Shown here in pieces: positions 17,495-26,869 of a DNA stretch of 64,000 nt. A program made the position numbers and the translations under genes. The first letter of the stretch is position 1; the number at the start of each line of letters is the position of its first letter. This stretch comes from Chitinophaga alhagiae. Lineage in GTDB: Bacteria; Bacteroidota; Bacteroidia; Chitinophagales; Chitinophagaceae. The notes below the pieces were generated by a model. It ran no database searches, was not told the origin of the DNA, and saw nothing but the letters and a program-made list of their open reading frames with translations. Location of the stretch: the NCBI RefSeq assembly GCF_003568665.1, contig NZ_QXMH01000001.1:2046001-2110000 (forward strand), given 5' to 3'.

Positions 17495-18886
17495 ATGAAG
17501 AAGAAGAAACTGCTTTACTGGATCATTGGCGGCTTTGCAGCCATTATAGTGCTGCTGGTAATTACCAAAATGTCCGGCCAGGATGAAGGCACCAAAGTGG
17601 CTACAGACAAGGTTGCCAAAAAAGATATCATTGAAGTGGTTTCCGCCAGCGGTAAAATTTTCCCTGAAATAGAGGTGAAGGTAAGCTCTGACGTGTCTGG
17701 CGAAATTACCGACCTGCTGGTGGAAGAAGGGGACTCCGTGAAAAAAGGGCAGGTAGTGGCAAGGATATATGCGGATATTTACGGGTCTATGAGAGACCGT
17801 GCCGCCGCCTCTGTTAGCCAGCAGCAGGCAGAACTGGCCAACAGCTCTGCGTCTCTCAACGCCTTCAAGGCCAAGCTGGACCAGTCTAGGGCCGCTTTTG
17901 ACCGCAACAACGAGCTGCTGCGCCAGAAGGTGATTTCCCGTTCCGAATTTGAAACGGCCGAAGCCGCCTACAAATCAGCGCTGGCAGATTACAATGCGGC
18001 CGAGCAACGTATTAACAGCAGCCGGTATGCTGTAGCCAGCGCGCAGGCCAACCTCACGGAAGCCAACAAGAACCTGGGCCGCACCACCATACAGGCGCCC
18101 ATGAGCGGCACCGTGTCTCTGCTCTCCGTAAAGAAGGGCGAACGCGTGGTAGGTACCGCACAGATGACCGGTACGGAAATGCTCCGCATTGCAGATATGA
18201 ATACCATGGAAGTGCAGGTAGATGTAGGGGAGAACGATATTCCCAAGGTGAAATACGGAGACTCCGCCATTATTGAAGTAGACGCATACAATAACCGCAA
18301 GTTCAAAGGCGTGGTAACGCAGATAGCCAGCTCCAGCAAAGGGGCGGCTACCGCCACCGCTTCCACCTCTTCAGCAGAGCAGGTAACCAACTATGTGGTG
18401 CATATCCGTATTCTGCCGGAGTCCTATAAAGATCTGCTAGACCCGGAAAACAAGCGCCGCTTTCCTTTCCGCCCCGGCATGAGCGCTAATGTAGACATAC
18501 AGACCCGCACGGAAAAACAGGTGCTGGCCATTCCCATCAACGCTGTAACCACCCGCAACCCGGCAGATACGGCCAAACACACCGCCGGTAAAGATAAAAA
18601 GGCGAATGCCCCGGCAGGCGCCACACCGTCAACCCCAGCCGCGGCGGCAGACAATGAAAAGAAAGATTTCACAGAAGTGGTGTTTGTGCTGCAGAAAGAC
18701 AATACGGTTAAAATGGTGGAAGTAAGCACTGGCATCCAGGACGATAACAACATCCGGATCACAAGCGGCCTGAAGGAAGGGGAAGAAGTGATAAGCGGCC
18801 CGTACACAGCGGTTTCCCGCACACTGGAAAACGGCAAGAAGGTAAAGGTGGTGCCAAAATCGCAACTCTTTGAAGGCGGTAAGTAA
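17495..18886 (+). CDS. HlyD/MacA-type periplasmic adaptor, second copy
   Basis: 463 residues: membrane anchor (about 8-24), first lipoyl half with VSSDVSGEITDLLVEEGDSV, a coiled-coil hairpin (about 95-195), the second lipoyl half TIQAPMSGTVSLLSVKKGERV, and a beta-barrel. A low-complexity insert rich in Lys, Ala, Pro and Thr (about 355-385, AGKDKKANAPAGATPSTPAA) splits the C-terminal domain and looks like a flexible loop. It is the last gene of the efflux locus and is followed by a clear terminator. It resembles classical MacA more than the first adaptor does, whose hairpin is longer. Confidence 0.9.
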   Translation: MKKKKLLYWIIGGFAAIIVLLVITKMSGQDEGTKVATDKVAKKDIIEVVSASGKIFPEIEVKVSSDVSGEITDLLVEEGDSVKKGQVVARIYADIYGSMRDRAAASVSQQQAELANSSASLNAFKAKLDQSRAAFDRNNELLRQKVISRSEFETAEAAYKSALADYNAAEQRINSSRYAVASAQANLTEANKNLGRTTIQAPMSGTVSLLSVKKGERVVGTAQMTGTEMLRIADMNTMEVQVDVGENDIPKVKYGDSAIIEVDAYNNRKFKGVVTQIASSSKGAATATASTSSAEQVTNYVVHIRILPESYKDLLDPENKRRFPFRPGMSANVDIQTRTEKQVLAIPINAVTTRNPADTAKHTAGKDKKANAPAGATPSTPAAAADNEKKDFTEVVFVLQKDNTVKMVEVSTGIQDDNNIRITSGLKEGEEVISGPYTAVSRTLENGKKVKVVPKSQLFEGGK

Positions 18887-18908
18887 CTGCCGCTATATAA
18901 AGCAATGT

Positions 18909-18942
18909 AAAAGCCGGGCGTTTTCCCGGCTTTTGCTTTTTT
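18909..18942 (+). terminator. Rho-independent terminator of the efflux locus
   Basis: Perfect stem AAAAGCCGGG (18909-18918) and CCCGGCTTTT (18925-18934) with a 6-base loop, then GCTTTTTT. It lies 23 bases after the second adaptor stop. It is itself bracketed by an outer inverted repeat, GCAATGTAA (18902-18910) and TTACATTGC (18944-18952), which reaches the gpsA leader. Confidence 0.88.
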
Positions 18943-18975
18943 GTTACATTGCAGGAAATTAAGGAAACGTTGAGC

Positions 18976-19995
18976 ATGGGAAATCATATCGGCATTATTG
19001 GAAGCGGCAGCTGGGCCACCGCCCTCGCCAAAATACTGACAGACAACAACCAGCACATCCACTGGTGGATAAGGAATGAAGATACCATCCGGCACATGCA
19101 GCTGCGCCATCATAACAAGCACTATCTCACTTCCGTTTATTTTGATACCCGCCTGCTGCAGCTGGACCACCGGGTGGAAGAAGTAGTGAAAGCCAGCGAT
19201 ACCATCATTCTGGCGGTGCCTTCCGCTTTTTTGCGCACGGTGCTGGACGCGCTGCCGCCCAACGCGCTGGAAGGGAAAAAGGTGGTGTCTGCCATCAAAG
19301 GCCTGGTAACCGGTACCAACCAGCTGATCAACGATTACCTGGGCGAGTTGTTTAACCTGCCGCTGGAGCGGTATTTCACCATCACCGGCCCCTGCCACGC
19401 GGAAGAAGTGGCCAGTGAAAAACTGTCTTACCTCACCTTTTCAGGGATGGACACCGCGGAAACGGAGGCCATTGCCACCCTGTTCAACAACAGCTACCTG
19501 CAAACCATTGTGAATAAAGACGTGATGGGCGTACAGTTTGCGTCCGTGCTCAAGAATATCTACGCCATGGGGGCCGGCATTGCGCATGGCCTGGAGTATG
19601 GGGACAACTTCCTGAGCGTATTCATCACCAACTGCTTCCGCGAAATGCAGGAGTTCCTGGAAAAATACGAGCAAAACCAGGCAGGCGCCGGCAAGGAGCC
19701 TACGGTACATAATTACAATGCCAGCGCTTATCTGGGAGACCTGCTGGTAACCTGCTACTCCCTGCACAGCCGTAACCGCATGTTCGGTAACATGATAGGC
19801 AAAGGTTACAGCGTAAAGGCCACGCAGCTGGAACTGAACATGGTGGCGGAAGGTTATTACGCCAGCCGGTGCATACACGAGATCAACGCTGAAATAGGCG
19901 CCTATATGCCCATTGCGCAAAAAGTATACGCCATACTCTGGGAGCAGCTGCATACGGAGGAGGCCTTTTTTGAACTGGAAAAGGGGTTGGTCTAA
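18976..19995 (+). CDS. gpsA: Glycerol-3-phosphate dehydrogenase, NAD(P)+
   Basis: Makes sn-glycerol 3-phosphate from dihydroxyacetone phosphate for phospholipid synthesis. 339 residues. The nucleotide motif GIIGSGSWATALA starts at residue 5. Other landmarks: SAIKGL, the GPCHAEEVASEK motif and the catalytic-lysine helix LKNIYAMGAGIAHGL. The start is the ATG at 18976; a TTG nine codons upstream would overlap the terminator's outer repeat and is less likely. Its stop interlocks with the hemW stop on the other strand (shared bases in CTAA at 19992-19995), so the two genes converge with a small overlap. Confidence 0.95.
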   Translation: MGNHIGIIGSGSWATALAKILTDNNQHIHWWIRNEDTIRHMQLRHHNKHYLTSVYFDTRLLQLDHRVEEVVKASDTIILAVPSAFLRTVLDALPPNALEGKKVVSAIKGLVTGTNQLINDYLGELFNLPLERYFTITGPCHAEEVASEKLSYLTFSGMDTAETEAIATLFNNSYLQTIVNKDVMGVQFASVLKNIYAMGAGIAHGLEYGDNFLSVFITNCFREMQEFLEKYEQNQAGAGKEPTVHNYNASAYLGDLLVTCYSLHSRNRMFGNMIGKGYSVKATQLELNMVAEGYYASRCIHEINAEIGAYMPIAQKVYAILWEQLHTEEAFFELEKGLV

Positions 19996-21116
19996 AAGAA
20001 CATGGCGGCGGCAATGCCGTCTGCAAAAAACTTGCCCGCGCGCGTGAGCCGCAAGGTGGTTGCTTCTTCCTTCATCCAGCCTTTCTCAATAAATTCTTTA
20101 CCCGCGGCATGGAGCTGGAGGCTCTTTTCAGGCCCGAACCGCTCCGCCACAACATCCAGGTTGCAACCCGCTTCGGTGCGGAGAGAGATCATGATGTACT
20201 CATTCAGCGCCATCTGGGGGCTGAGCAGTTCCTTCTCAAAAGCAAGGCTGCCTTTGCGTACACCCTGTATGTAAAGCGCGTTGTTGGCCACGTTCCATTG
20301 CCGGGAGCTGATGTTGAAAGAATGGGCGGAAGGTCCCAGCCCGAGGTAAGGCTTGCCCTGCCAGTAGCTGCTGTTGTGGCGGGAGCGCTTGCCCGGCAGT
20401 GCAAAGTTGGATATTTCGTAGTGTTCGTAGCCGGCTTCTTCCAGCCATTGCATGAGCAGTTCAAAATGCTGCGCTGCCCTGTCAGGGTCAATGGCCGGTA
20501 CTTTATGGTGCCGTATGAAATGGTCAAGCGCCGTGCCCGGCTCTACCGTGAGCGCGTAGCAGGAGAGGTGCGGTACCTCCAGGGCCACGGCCTTTGCCAC
20601 ATTTTGCCGCCAATGTTCATGGCTGAGGGTAGGGCCGCCGTAGATCAGGTCTATGCTGAAATTGTCAAAACCCGCGGCGCGAGCCTGCACAATGCATGCT
20701 TCCGCCTGCTGCGCGTTATGCGCGCGGTTCATCCAGCGCAGGTCTTCCTCAAAAAAAGACTGGATGCCGATGCTGAGGCGGTTAATACCTGCAGCCTTCA
20801 GTCCCTCCAGCGTGGCGGCCTCCAGATCGTCTGGGTTGGCCTCCAGTGTAATTTCCGCATCCGGTTGTACGTTATAGTGGCACCGCAACGTGTCCAGCAG
20901 GCCGCTGATGACCGGGGGCGGCAACAGGCTGGGCGTACCCCCGCCAAAATAGATGGTTTGCACCGGCCGGCCAGCCAGGTAGTCTTTTTGCATGGCGGCC
21001 TCCACATGCAGGCATTCCACCAGTTCTTCCCGGTTTTGCAGGGAAGTGGAGAAATGAAAGTTGCAATAGTGGCACGCTTTTTTACAAAAAGGAATATGAA
21101 GATAAATACCGGCCAT
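19992..21116 (-). CDS. hemW: HemW-like radical SAM haem chaperone
   Basis: 374 residues. The radical SAM cluster motif CKKACHYC has cysteines at 11, 15 and 18, followed by NF, the pattern of HemW and HemN-like proteins. Further HemW landmarks are YFGGGTPS, EANPDD and INRLSIGIQSF. HemW proteins bind haem and hand it to respiratory enzymes; older annotation calls them oxygen-independent coproporphyrinogen oxidase. The start ATG at 21114-21116 was chosen because the protein begins MAGIYLHIPFC, the family's normal N-terminus; the frame runs 27 codons further upstream. It is divergent from a DUF4271 gene with hemD behind it, which fits a haem theme. Confidence 0.9.
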   Translation of the reverse strand: MAGIYLHIPFCKKACHYCNFHFSTSLQNREELVECLHVEAAMQKDYLAGRPVQTIYFGGGTPSLLPPPVISGLLDTLRCHYNVQPDAEITLEANPDDLEAATLEGLKAAGINRLSIGIQSFFEEDLRWMNRAHNAQQAEACIVQARAAGFDNFSIDLIYGGPTLSHEHWRQNVAKAVALEVPHLSCYALTVEPGTALDHFIRHHKVPAIDPDRAAQHFELLMQWLEEAGYEHYEISNFALPGKRSRHNSSYWQGKPYLGLGPSAHSFNISSRQWNVANNALYIQGVRKGSLAFEKELLSPQMALNEYIMISLRTEAGCNLDVVAERFGPEKSLQLHAAGKEFIEKGWMKEEATTLRLTRAGKFFADGIAAAMFF

Positions 21117-21169
21117 GATCTGTTTTAAGAAAGAATTATCGGGATAATTTGCAAACCTCGAAAATACAT

Positions 21170-22180
21170 ATGAGTTTTGTTGATATTTTTGGAACAAGAA
21201 TAGTTAACAGCATAAAAAAATTTGGATCGTTGCGTACCTGGTTGTTGTTCATGTTAATGATATGGAGCGCGCTGCCGGCATTCAGCCAGGCAGACAGTGC
21301 CCGCCGCGCCCGTACCGTTGCCCCACGGCCGCAAACGCACAAAGTTACGGCAGATTCTTTGCATGTGGCAGACTCGCTCCGCCGTGTGGCAGATTCCGCG
21401 AAGGCCGCCCTGCCCCGGGTAAACCCTTATGATACCGTGCTGCAGCAACTGGCAAGGACCAACCGCTATCTGCAGGCAGCTAATAAAACACCGCAATACG
21501 ACATTAATCCGTTGCGGATAGATCCCGGCCAGGACTGGCTGGTGTACCTGGTGGGCGGCGTACTGCTGCTGCTGGGTGTGATCCGCACGGCTTACCTCAA
21601 ATATTTTTCAGACCTCTTCCGGGCCTTTTTCAACCCCACGCTCAGCCAGCGCCAGTTGAAAGACCAGTTGTCTCAATCTCCGTTCCCCAACTTTGTACTC
21701 AATTTCTTTTTTGCCATCAGCATGGGGCTGTACCTGTACCTGCTCATGTACCGGCTCAATTACCCCACCAACGCCATAGCCTGGATGCTGATACCCGGCC
21801 TGATGCTGCTGGTAGGCATTATTTACCTGGTGAAGTTTGTGGTGCTGCGCTTCTGTGGCTGGCTGTTCGGCAACGAGGAACTGATAGACGCCTATGTATT
21901 TATCTTGTACCTGATCAACAAGGTGCTGGGTATTATGCTGGCGCCTTTTCTGGTGATACTGGCCTTCTGTACGCCTGAAATAGCCGGTACAAGCCTGTAT
22001 ATTTCGATATTTTTTATAGTATTACTGGTTGTATACCGGTACGTAAGATCTTATTCTTTGATCCGCCAATATCTCTCTTTCAGCAAATTGCATTTTTTTC
22101 TTTACCTTTGCGCATTCGAAGTAGTGCCGGTTTTAATAATTACAAAGGTACTTTTACTTTGGTTAACTGGTAATCCGTAA
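21170..22180 (+). CDS. DUF4271 integral membrane protein
   Basis: 336 residues, function unknown. An N-terminal hydrophobic segment (about 28-42, signal or anchor) is followed by a periplasmic stretch rich in Ala, Arg, Asp and Val (about 45-110, with repeats of ADSL and VADS). The C-terminal two thirds have about six to seven membrane helices, starting near DWLVYLVGGVLLLLGV. This layout, and the position directly before a uroporphyrinogen-III synthase gene, is that of the Bacteroidota DUF4271 family. I chose the ATG at 21170; the frame also has a TTG 7 codons upstream. The gap to hemD is 36 bases, so the two are probably one transcript. Confidence 0.8.
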   Translation: MSFVDIFGTRIVNSIKKFGSLRTWLLFMLMIWSALPAFSQADSARRARTVAPRPQTHKVTADSLHVADSLRRVADSAKAALPRVNPYDTVLQQLARTNRYLQAANKTPQYDINPLRIDPGQDWLVYLVGGVLLLLGVIRTAYLKYFSDLFRAFFNPTLSQRQLKDQLSQSPFPNFVLNFFFAISMGLYLYLLMYRLNYPTNAIAWMLIPGLMLLVGIIYLVKFVVLRFCGWLFGNEELIDAYVFILYLINKVLGIMLAPFLVILAFCTPEIAGTSLYISIFFIVLLVVYRYVRSYSLIRQYLSFSKLHFFLYLCAFEVVPVLIITKVLLLWLTGNP

Positions 22181-22216
22181 GATTACTGCTATTGTTAAAA
22201 CAAGAGCAAATTACGT

Positions 22217-23002
22217 ATGATAAAAGGCGGGCCAAAAAAAGATTTGCAGGAGAAACAACTAACGATCCTAATTTCCCAACCTAAGCCAGAGACAGAGAAA
22301 TCACCTTATTATGACTTGGCGAAGAAATTCAACGTGCGGTTGGATTTTTATCCCTTTATCAGGGTAGAGGGAGTGCCGGGCAAGGATTTCCGGAAACAGA
22401 AGGTAGATATCATTACCTATACGGCAGTGATCTTTACCAGCAGGAACGCGGTAGATCACTTCTTCCGCATCTGCGAGGAGCTGAAAGTAAAGGTGTCTCA
22501 GGATTGTAAGTACTTCTGTATTACAGAAGCCGTTGCGTTGTATCTGCAAAAATTCATCCTCTACCGTAAACGCAAGGTTTTTTATGGGGCAGACGGCTCC
22601 ACTAAAAGCTTGCTGGAAGTGATGAACAAGCACCGGGAAAACGAGAAGTTCCTTTTCCCCAGCTCAGACAGCCAGAAAAAAGACATCGAGGAGTGGATGA
22701 AAACCAACAAGTGCGAATATGCCATCGCCTCTCTTTACAAAACCGTTTCAAACGATGTGAAGGAGGTACTGACAAATACGGAGTACGACATGATCGTGTT
22801 CTTCAGCCCTTCCGGTGTAAAATCACTTTTTGAGAACATGCCCAAGTTCAAGCAGAACGGCACCCACATTGGCGCCTTTGGCCCTACCACTTCTGCCGCG
22901 GTAGAAGAAGCCGGCCTCCGGCTGGATGTGAAAGCCCCTGCGCCGCAAGCCCCTTCTATGGTGGCCGCGCTCGAACAGTTCCTGCTGAGCCTGAAAAAAT
23001 AA
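22217..23002 (+). CDS. hemD: Uroporphyrinogen-III synthase
   Basis: Closes and inverts ring D of hydroxymethylbilane to give uroporphyrinogen III, the branch point to haem. 261 residues in two alpha/beta domains. The family is poorly conserved, but ILISQPKP at the start, AVIFTSRNAVDHFF, DMIVFFSPSGVKSLFE and IGAFGPTTSAAVEEAGL near the C-terminus are its landmarks. A strong terminator follows 25 bases after the stop. The upstream neighbour is the DUF4271 gene and hemW is just beyond; no other haem genes are in the window. Confidence 0.88.
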   Translation: MIKGGPKKDLQEKQLTILISQPKPETEKSPYYDLAKKFNVRLDFYPFIRVEGVPGKDFRKQKVDIITYTAVIFTSRNAVDHFFRICEELKVKVSQDCKYFCITEAVALYLQKFILYRKRKVFYGADGSTKSLLEVMNKHRENEKFLFPSSDSQKKDIEEWMKTNKCEYAIASLYKTVSNDVKEVLTNTEYDMIVFFSPSGVKSLFENMPKFKQNGTHIGAFGPTTSAAVEEAGLRLDVKAPAPQAPSMVAALEQFLLSLKK

Positions 23003-23027
23003 ATTTCAATCGCTGTTTAACTTTTTT

Positions 23028-23056
23028 GGGAGCATCGTCAGATGCTCCCTTTTTTC
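23028..23056 (+). terminator. Rho-independent terminator after hemD
   Basis: Perfect 9-bp stem GGGAGCATC (23028-23036) and GATGCTCCC (23041-23049) with loop GTCA, then TTTTTTCG. It closes the DUF4271-hemD unit. Confidence 0.92.
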
Positions 23057-23138
23057 GTTTTATTTTTGGGTAGAAGCCTCCACCGGCCAACAACTGTAGC
23101 CGGCAAACGCTTTGATCCGTAATCCGTAATTGATTCCC

Positions 23139-25181
23139 ATGAACCATTTGGCAAAGGAAACCAGCCCCTACCTTTTACAACATGCGCATAACCCGGTAGA
23201 CTGGTACCCCTGGGGTGAGGAAGCCCTGGAACGTGCGCTGCATGAAGACAAACCCATTCTGGTAAGCATCGGCTACGCCGCCTGCCACTGGTGCCATGTA
23301 ATGGAAAGGGAAAGTTTTGAAGATGAAAGCGTGGCCGCCATCATGAACGAGCATTTCATCAATATCAAAATAGACCGCGAAGAGCGGCCGGACATAGATC
23401 ATATCTACATGGACGCGCTGCAGGCCATGGCCGGTTCCGGCGGGTGGCCGCTGAACGTGTTTTTGCTGCCCAACCGGCAACCGTTTTATGGAGGCACCTA
23501 CTTTCCACCCCGTAAAGCCTTTAACCGGCCTTCGTGGACAGACGTGCTGCTGGCCGTGGCGGACGCGTTCAAAACAAAGCGGGACGAGCTGGAAAGCCAG
23601 GCATCCAACCTTACCCAGCACCTGCACCAGAGCAACCAGTTCGGTATGGAGCTGGTGAACATGCAATTACCCAGGGAAGAACTGTTCACCCAGGCCCAGT
23701 GCAAAGACATTACGCTGGCCATGATGGGCCAGGCGGACAAGGAATGGGGCGGTTTTGGCCGTGCTCCCAAGTTCCCCGCCAGTTTCACCATACAGTACCT
23801 GCTGCGCTATTACCGCACCGGAAAAGATGAGGCCGCCCTGCAACAGGCCCTGCTTTCGCTGAACAAAATGGTGTACGGCGGTATTTACGACCAGTTGGGC
23901 GGCGGCTTTGCCCGTTACTCCACAGATGAAAAGTGGCTGGCCCCGCATTTTGAGAAAATGCTGTATGACAACGCCCTGCTGATAGATACGCTTTGCGAGG
24001 CCTGGCAACTTACCGGCAACCCGGTGTACGAACGCACGGTGGCCCAAACACTGGCCTTCATACAGCGGGAAATGACTTCTCCGGAGGGCGGTTTCTATGC
24101 CGCGCTTGACGCGGATTCAGAAGGGGAGGAAGGCAAGTTCTACGTATGGTCACTGGAAGAAATAGAAAGCCTGCTGGGAGATGATGCGCCCCCTTTCTGC
24201 GCATATTACGATGTAAGCCGCCATGGCAACTGGGAAGATCATAACATTCTCTGGGTGCCCAAAGCGCCGGCGCAGGTGGCCGCGGACCTGGGAATGGACC
24301 TTCCCGAACTGGAGGCGCATATGGAAAAATGCCGTGCTGTGCTATTGCAGGCACGCGGTAAACGCGTGCGGCCGGGGTTGGATGACAAGGTGCTGTTGGG
24401 TTGGAACGCCCTGATGATACATGCCTGCTGCAAAGCGTACGCCGCCTTTGGCGAGGAGGCCTGGCTGGCCATGGCGGAAAAGGCCATGACGTGCATCTGG
24501 GAAAAAATGAAGCAGCACGGGGCAGCCCCGGCCTTCTGGCATACGTACAAGAAAGGAACGGCCCGCTACCCGGCTTTCCTGGATGACTATGCTTATCTCA
24601 TCCGTGCGCTGATAGTGATGCAGGAAGTTACCGGAAAGCTGGACTGGCTGCATAAGGCCGCCGCCATAACGGATTCGGTGATTGAACAATTTGGTGACGA
24701 AACCGCGCGTTATTTCTATTACACCGCATCCGGCCAGGCAGACGTTATCGTACGTAAGAAAGAAGTGTATGACGGCGCGGTGCCCAGCGGCAACGCGGTA
24801 ATGGCCCATAACCTTTGGCACCTGTCCATTGTTTTTGACAGGAAAGACTGGGCGGAGCGGGCGCTGGGCATGACGGCCAGCCTCTCCGGTTCAGTGGTGC
24901 GTTACCCCACCTCTTTTGGCGTGTGGGCGGCCATGATGCTGAGGCTGGTACAGGGTACTACGGAACTGGCCGTGTCTGGCGCCGGGTACCGGCAAATGAT
25001 GAAAGAACTGAACAAACTGTACATCCCCGGTAAGGTGCTGCTGGGCGCTGAGGGAGACCAGGAGGGCATGCCGCTGCTGCAGGGCCGTCACCAGCCGGGC
25101 AAAACATTGATCTATCTCTGCCAGGATTATCATTGTATTAAACCGGTGGAATACATATCAGAAATAGTTAATTTAATCTGA
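23139..25181 (+). CDS. YyaL-type thioredoxin-domain protein (DUF255, spermatogenesis-associated protein 20 homologue)
   Basis: 680 residues. The N-terminal thioredoxin-like domain begins [21 protein letters not shown] and has a CHWC redox motif at Cys49 and Cys52, followed by DREERPD and the [11 protein letters not shown] stretch. The C-terminal part is an (alpha/alpha)6-barrel like that of glycoside hydrolases and epimerases, with [10 protein letters not shown] and [10 protein letters not shown] as landmarks. The cellular role is not known for bacteria. The ATG at 23139 matches the family N-terminus; a TTG three codons upstream is less likely. It stands alone, after the hemD terminator. Confidence 0.9.
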   Translation: MNHLAKETSPYLLQHAHNPVDWYPWGEEALERALHEDKPILVSIGYAACHWCHVMERESFEDESVAAIMNEHFINIKIDREERPDIDHIYMDALQAMAGSGGWPLNVFLLPNRQPFYGGTYFPPRKAFNRPSWTDVLLAVADAFKTKRDELESQASNLTQHLHQSNQFGMELVNMQLPREELFTQAQCKDITLAMMGQADKEWGGFGRAPKFPASFTIQYLLRYYRTGKDEAALQQALLSLNKMVYGGIYDQLGGGFARYSTDEKWLAPHFEKMLYDNALLIDTLCEAWQLTGNPVYERTVAQTLAFIQREMTSPEGGFYAALDADSEGEEGKFYVWSLEEIESLLGDDAPPFCAYYDVSRHGNWEDHNILWVPKAPAQVAADLGMDLPELEAHMEKCRAVLLQARGKRVRPGLDDKVLLGWNALMIHACCKAYAAFGEEAWLAMAEKAMTCIWEKMKQHGAAPAFWHTYKKGTARYPAFLDDYAYLIRALIVMQEVTGKLDWLHKAAAITDSVIEQFGDETARYFYYTASGQADVIVRKKEVYDGAVPSGNAVMAHNLWHLSIVFDRKDWAERALGMTASLSGSVVRYPTSFGVWAAMMLRLVQGTTELAVSGAGYRQMMKELNKLYIPGKVLLGAEGDQEGMPLLQGRHQPGKTLIYLCQDYHCIKPVEYISEIVNLI

Positions 25182-25187
25182 TTTTTG

Positions 25188-25217
25188 TTGTAAATTGCAT
25201 TCCCTTTGATATATTTG
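25188..25217 (+). promoter_or_regulatory. Consensus Bacteroidota promoter, TTG-N19-TAnnTTTG
   Basis: TTG at 25188-25190, 19 bases, then TATATTTG at 25210-25217. Both elements and the spacing match the known -33/-7 consensus of Bacteroidota. Transcription would start near 25223, about 365 bases before gldK. It is the only site I found in the window with both elements at the right distance. Confidence 0.55.
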
Positions 25218-25466
25218 GTTTTAAAGCGAAAAATTAACATTGAATATTTCTAAATAAATATTATATTTATATTAAATACGATTATATCCTTGACAGGCAA
25301 GCCTTTAGAGAAGGCCCCCGTAGGTTTGCCGCCATGGTTAAATCTTAAAAGCTACGCCTTACTGCATAATAAAATGTTAAAAGCAACGTTTAAATGTGTT
25401 ACGTAGCCCTGATTAGCGGAATTGAAAAAGTTGTGGGAAAACTTACTACGGATTAAAAATAATTAT

Positions 25467-25474
25467 TACATTTG
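25467..25474 (+). promoter_or_regulatory. -7 element upstream of gldK
   Basis: TACATTTG is a perfect TAnnTTTG match. No TTG lies 17-23 bases upstream, so it may need an activator or be fortuitous. A start near 25480 would give a gldK leader of about 110 bases. Confidence 0.35.
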
Positions 25475-25588
25475 CTATCTTTCTGATAAACAACCAGGTG
25501 AAAAGTGTGACTAAAAAACAGATATTGCGCGTGGGCAGATGCATCTGGCAGGTTAAAGAAAAATCGTATTCTAATGAAAGTCACCCTT

Positions 25589-26869
25589 ATGAAGCTTAAT
25601 TATTGCAGTGGGCTGATGGTTGTACTGCTACCGATACTGCTGGCCAGTTGCGGTGGTGGTAAAACCCCGAAAAATGCGCAGGGGCAACTGATTGGCGTTA
25701 GTCCCCGCCCAAAATACTCCCCCCCCGTACCTTATGGAATGGTGTACGTGCCTTCCGGTACCTTTCACATGGGCCCCAGTGACGAGGATGTGAACTATGC
25801 CTATACCGCCAGGAACAAGGCTATTTCCATTTCCGGCTTTTACATGGACGCCACGGAGATCACGAACAATGAATACCGCCAGTTCGTGTACTGGGTAACG
25901 GATTCTATTGCGCACGTGCTCATGGGCCATGTGAAGAATGAAGACGGGCAGGATTACGTGGATTGGAAGCAGAAGATCAACTGGAAAGACAAGGCTACCT
26001 ATGAAAAGGTAGACGCCATGATCTATTCTGCTGAAGACCGCCTGTACGGCCGCAAGGAAGTAGACGTGCGCAAGCTGCTTTATCACCAGGAAACTTTCAA
26101 CTGGGATAAGGCCAAGTTGCGTGAGAATAAAGACAAGCCCCGCTCAACTTTCATTGAAAAGAAAGACGTAGCCATTTACCCGGATACGCTTTGCTGGATA
26201 CGCGATTTCTCTTACGCCTATAACGAGCCCATGACGCGCATGTACTTCTGGCACCCGGCGTTTGACAACTACCCGGTGGTGGGTGTAAACTGGCACCAGG
26301 CTACTTCGTTCTGCGAATGGCGCAGCAAGTTCTGGGAAGATTACCGCGCTTCCAAAAGACAATTCACGGAAGATAAGTTCCAGCTCCCCTCTGAAGCACA
26401 GTGGGAGTATGCGGCCCGCGGCGGCCGTGAACAGGCGCCGTACCCCTGGGGCGGTTATTACATCCGCAACAAAAAAGGCTGCCTGCTCGCCAACTTCAAG
26501 CCCGGCCGTGGCAACTATCCGGAAGACGGCGGTTTCTATACCGTACGCGCGGATGCCTACTGGCCTAATGACTACGGCCTGTATAACATGGCCGGCAATG
26601 TGGCGGAATGGACGCAAGACATCTTCTACCAAAATGCCTATTCTTTCACTTCAGATATGAACCCTTACCTGCGCATGGACGTGGCAGACAACGCACCGCC
26701 CAGGATGAAGCGCAAAACGATAAGGGGTGGTAGCTGGAAAGATATCGGCCACTTCCTGCAGAACGGTACGCGCGCTTATGAGTACCAGGACAGTGCAAAA
26801 TCCTACATCGGGTTCCGCTGTACCATTGCGTTCCTGAGCAGGTCTAAAAATGATTTTAACCGTAAGTAA
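25589..26869 (+). CDS. gldK: GldK, type IX secretion/gliding lipoprotein
   Basis: 426-residue outer-membrane lipoprotein with a formylglycine-generating-enzyme/sulfatase-modifying fold. The lipobox LLASC places the lipidated cysteine at residue 21. Landmarks of the fold: MVYVPSGTFHMG, DATEITNNEYRQFV, PVVGVNWHQATSFCEWR, LPSEAQWEYAARGG, YNMAGNVAEW and IRGGSW. GldK and GldN form the ring beneath the outer membrane around the type IX translocon. The ATG at 25589 gives the best signal peptide; another ATG lies five codons upstream at 25574. The order gldK, gldL, gldM, gldN is the conserved one. Confidence 0.95.
   Translation: MKLNYCSGLMVVLLPILLASCGGGKTPKNAQGQLIGVSPRPKYSPPVPYGMVYVPSGTFHMGPSDEDVNYAYTARNKAISISGFYMDATEITNNEYRQFVYWVTDSIAHVLMGHVKNEDGQDYVDWKQKINWKDKATYEKVDAMIYSAEDRLYGRKEVDVRKLLYHQETFNWDKAKLRENKDKPRSTFIEKKDVAIYPDTLCWIRDFSYAYNEPMTRMYFWHPAFDNYPVVGVNWHQATSFCEWRSKFWEDYRASKRQFTEDKFQLPSEAQWEYAARGGREQAPYPWGGYYIRNKKGCLLANFKPGRGNYPEDGGFYTVRADAYWPNDYGLYNMAGNVAEWTQDIFYQNAYSFTSDMNPYLRMDVADNAPPRMKRKTIRGGSWKDIGHFLQNGTRAYEYQDSAKSYIGFRCTIAFLSRSKNDFNRK

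Larger units (their letters stand above)
25182..25588 (+). other. AT-rich region before gldK with two promoter-like elements and a structured core
   Basis: 407 bases with no gene. It holds a full -33/-7 promoter (25188-25217), an isolated GC-richer stretch with nested inverted repeats (GGCAAGCC at 25296-25303 against GGTTTGCC at 25323-25330, one mismatch; inside it GCCTT and AAGGC at 25301-25305 and 25311-25315), and a second -7 match TACATTTG at 25467-25474. It is either a long structured leader of the gld operon or a separate small RNA followed by the gldK promoter. Confidence 0.5.
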
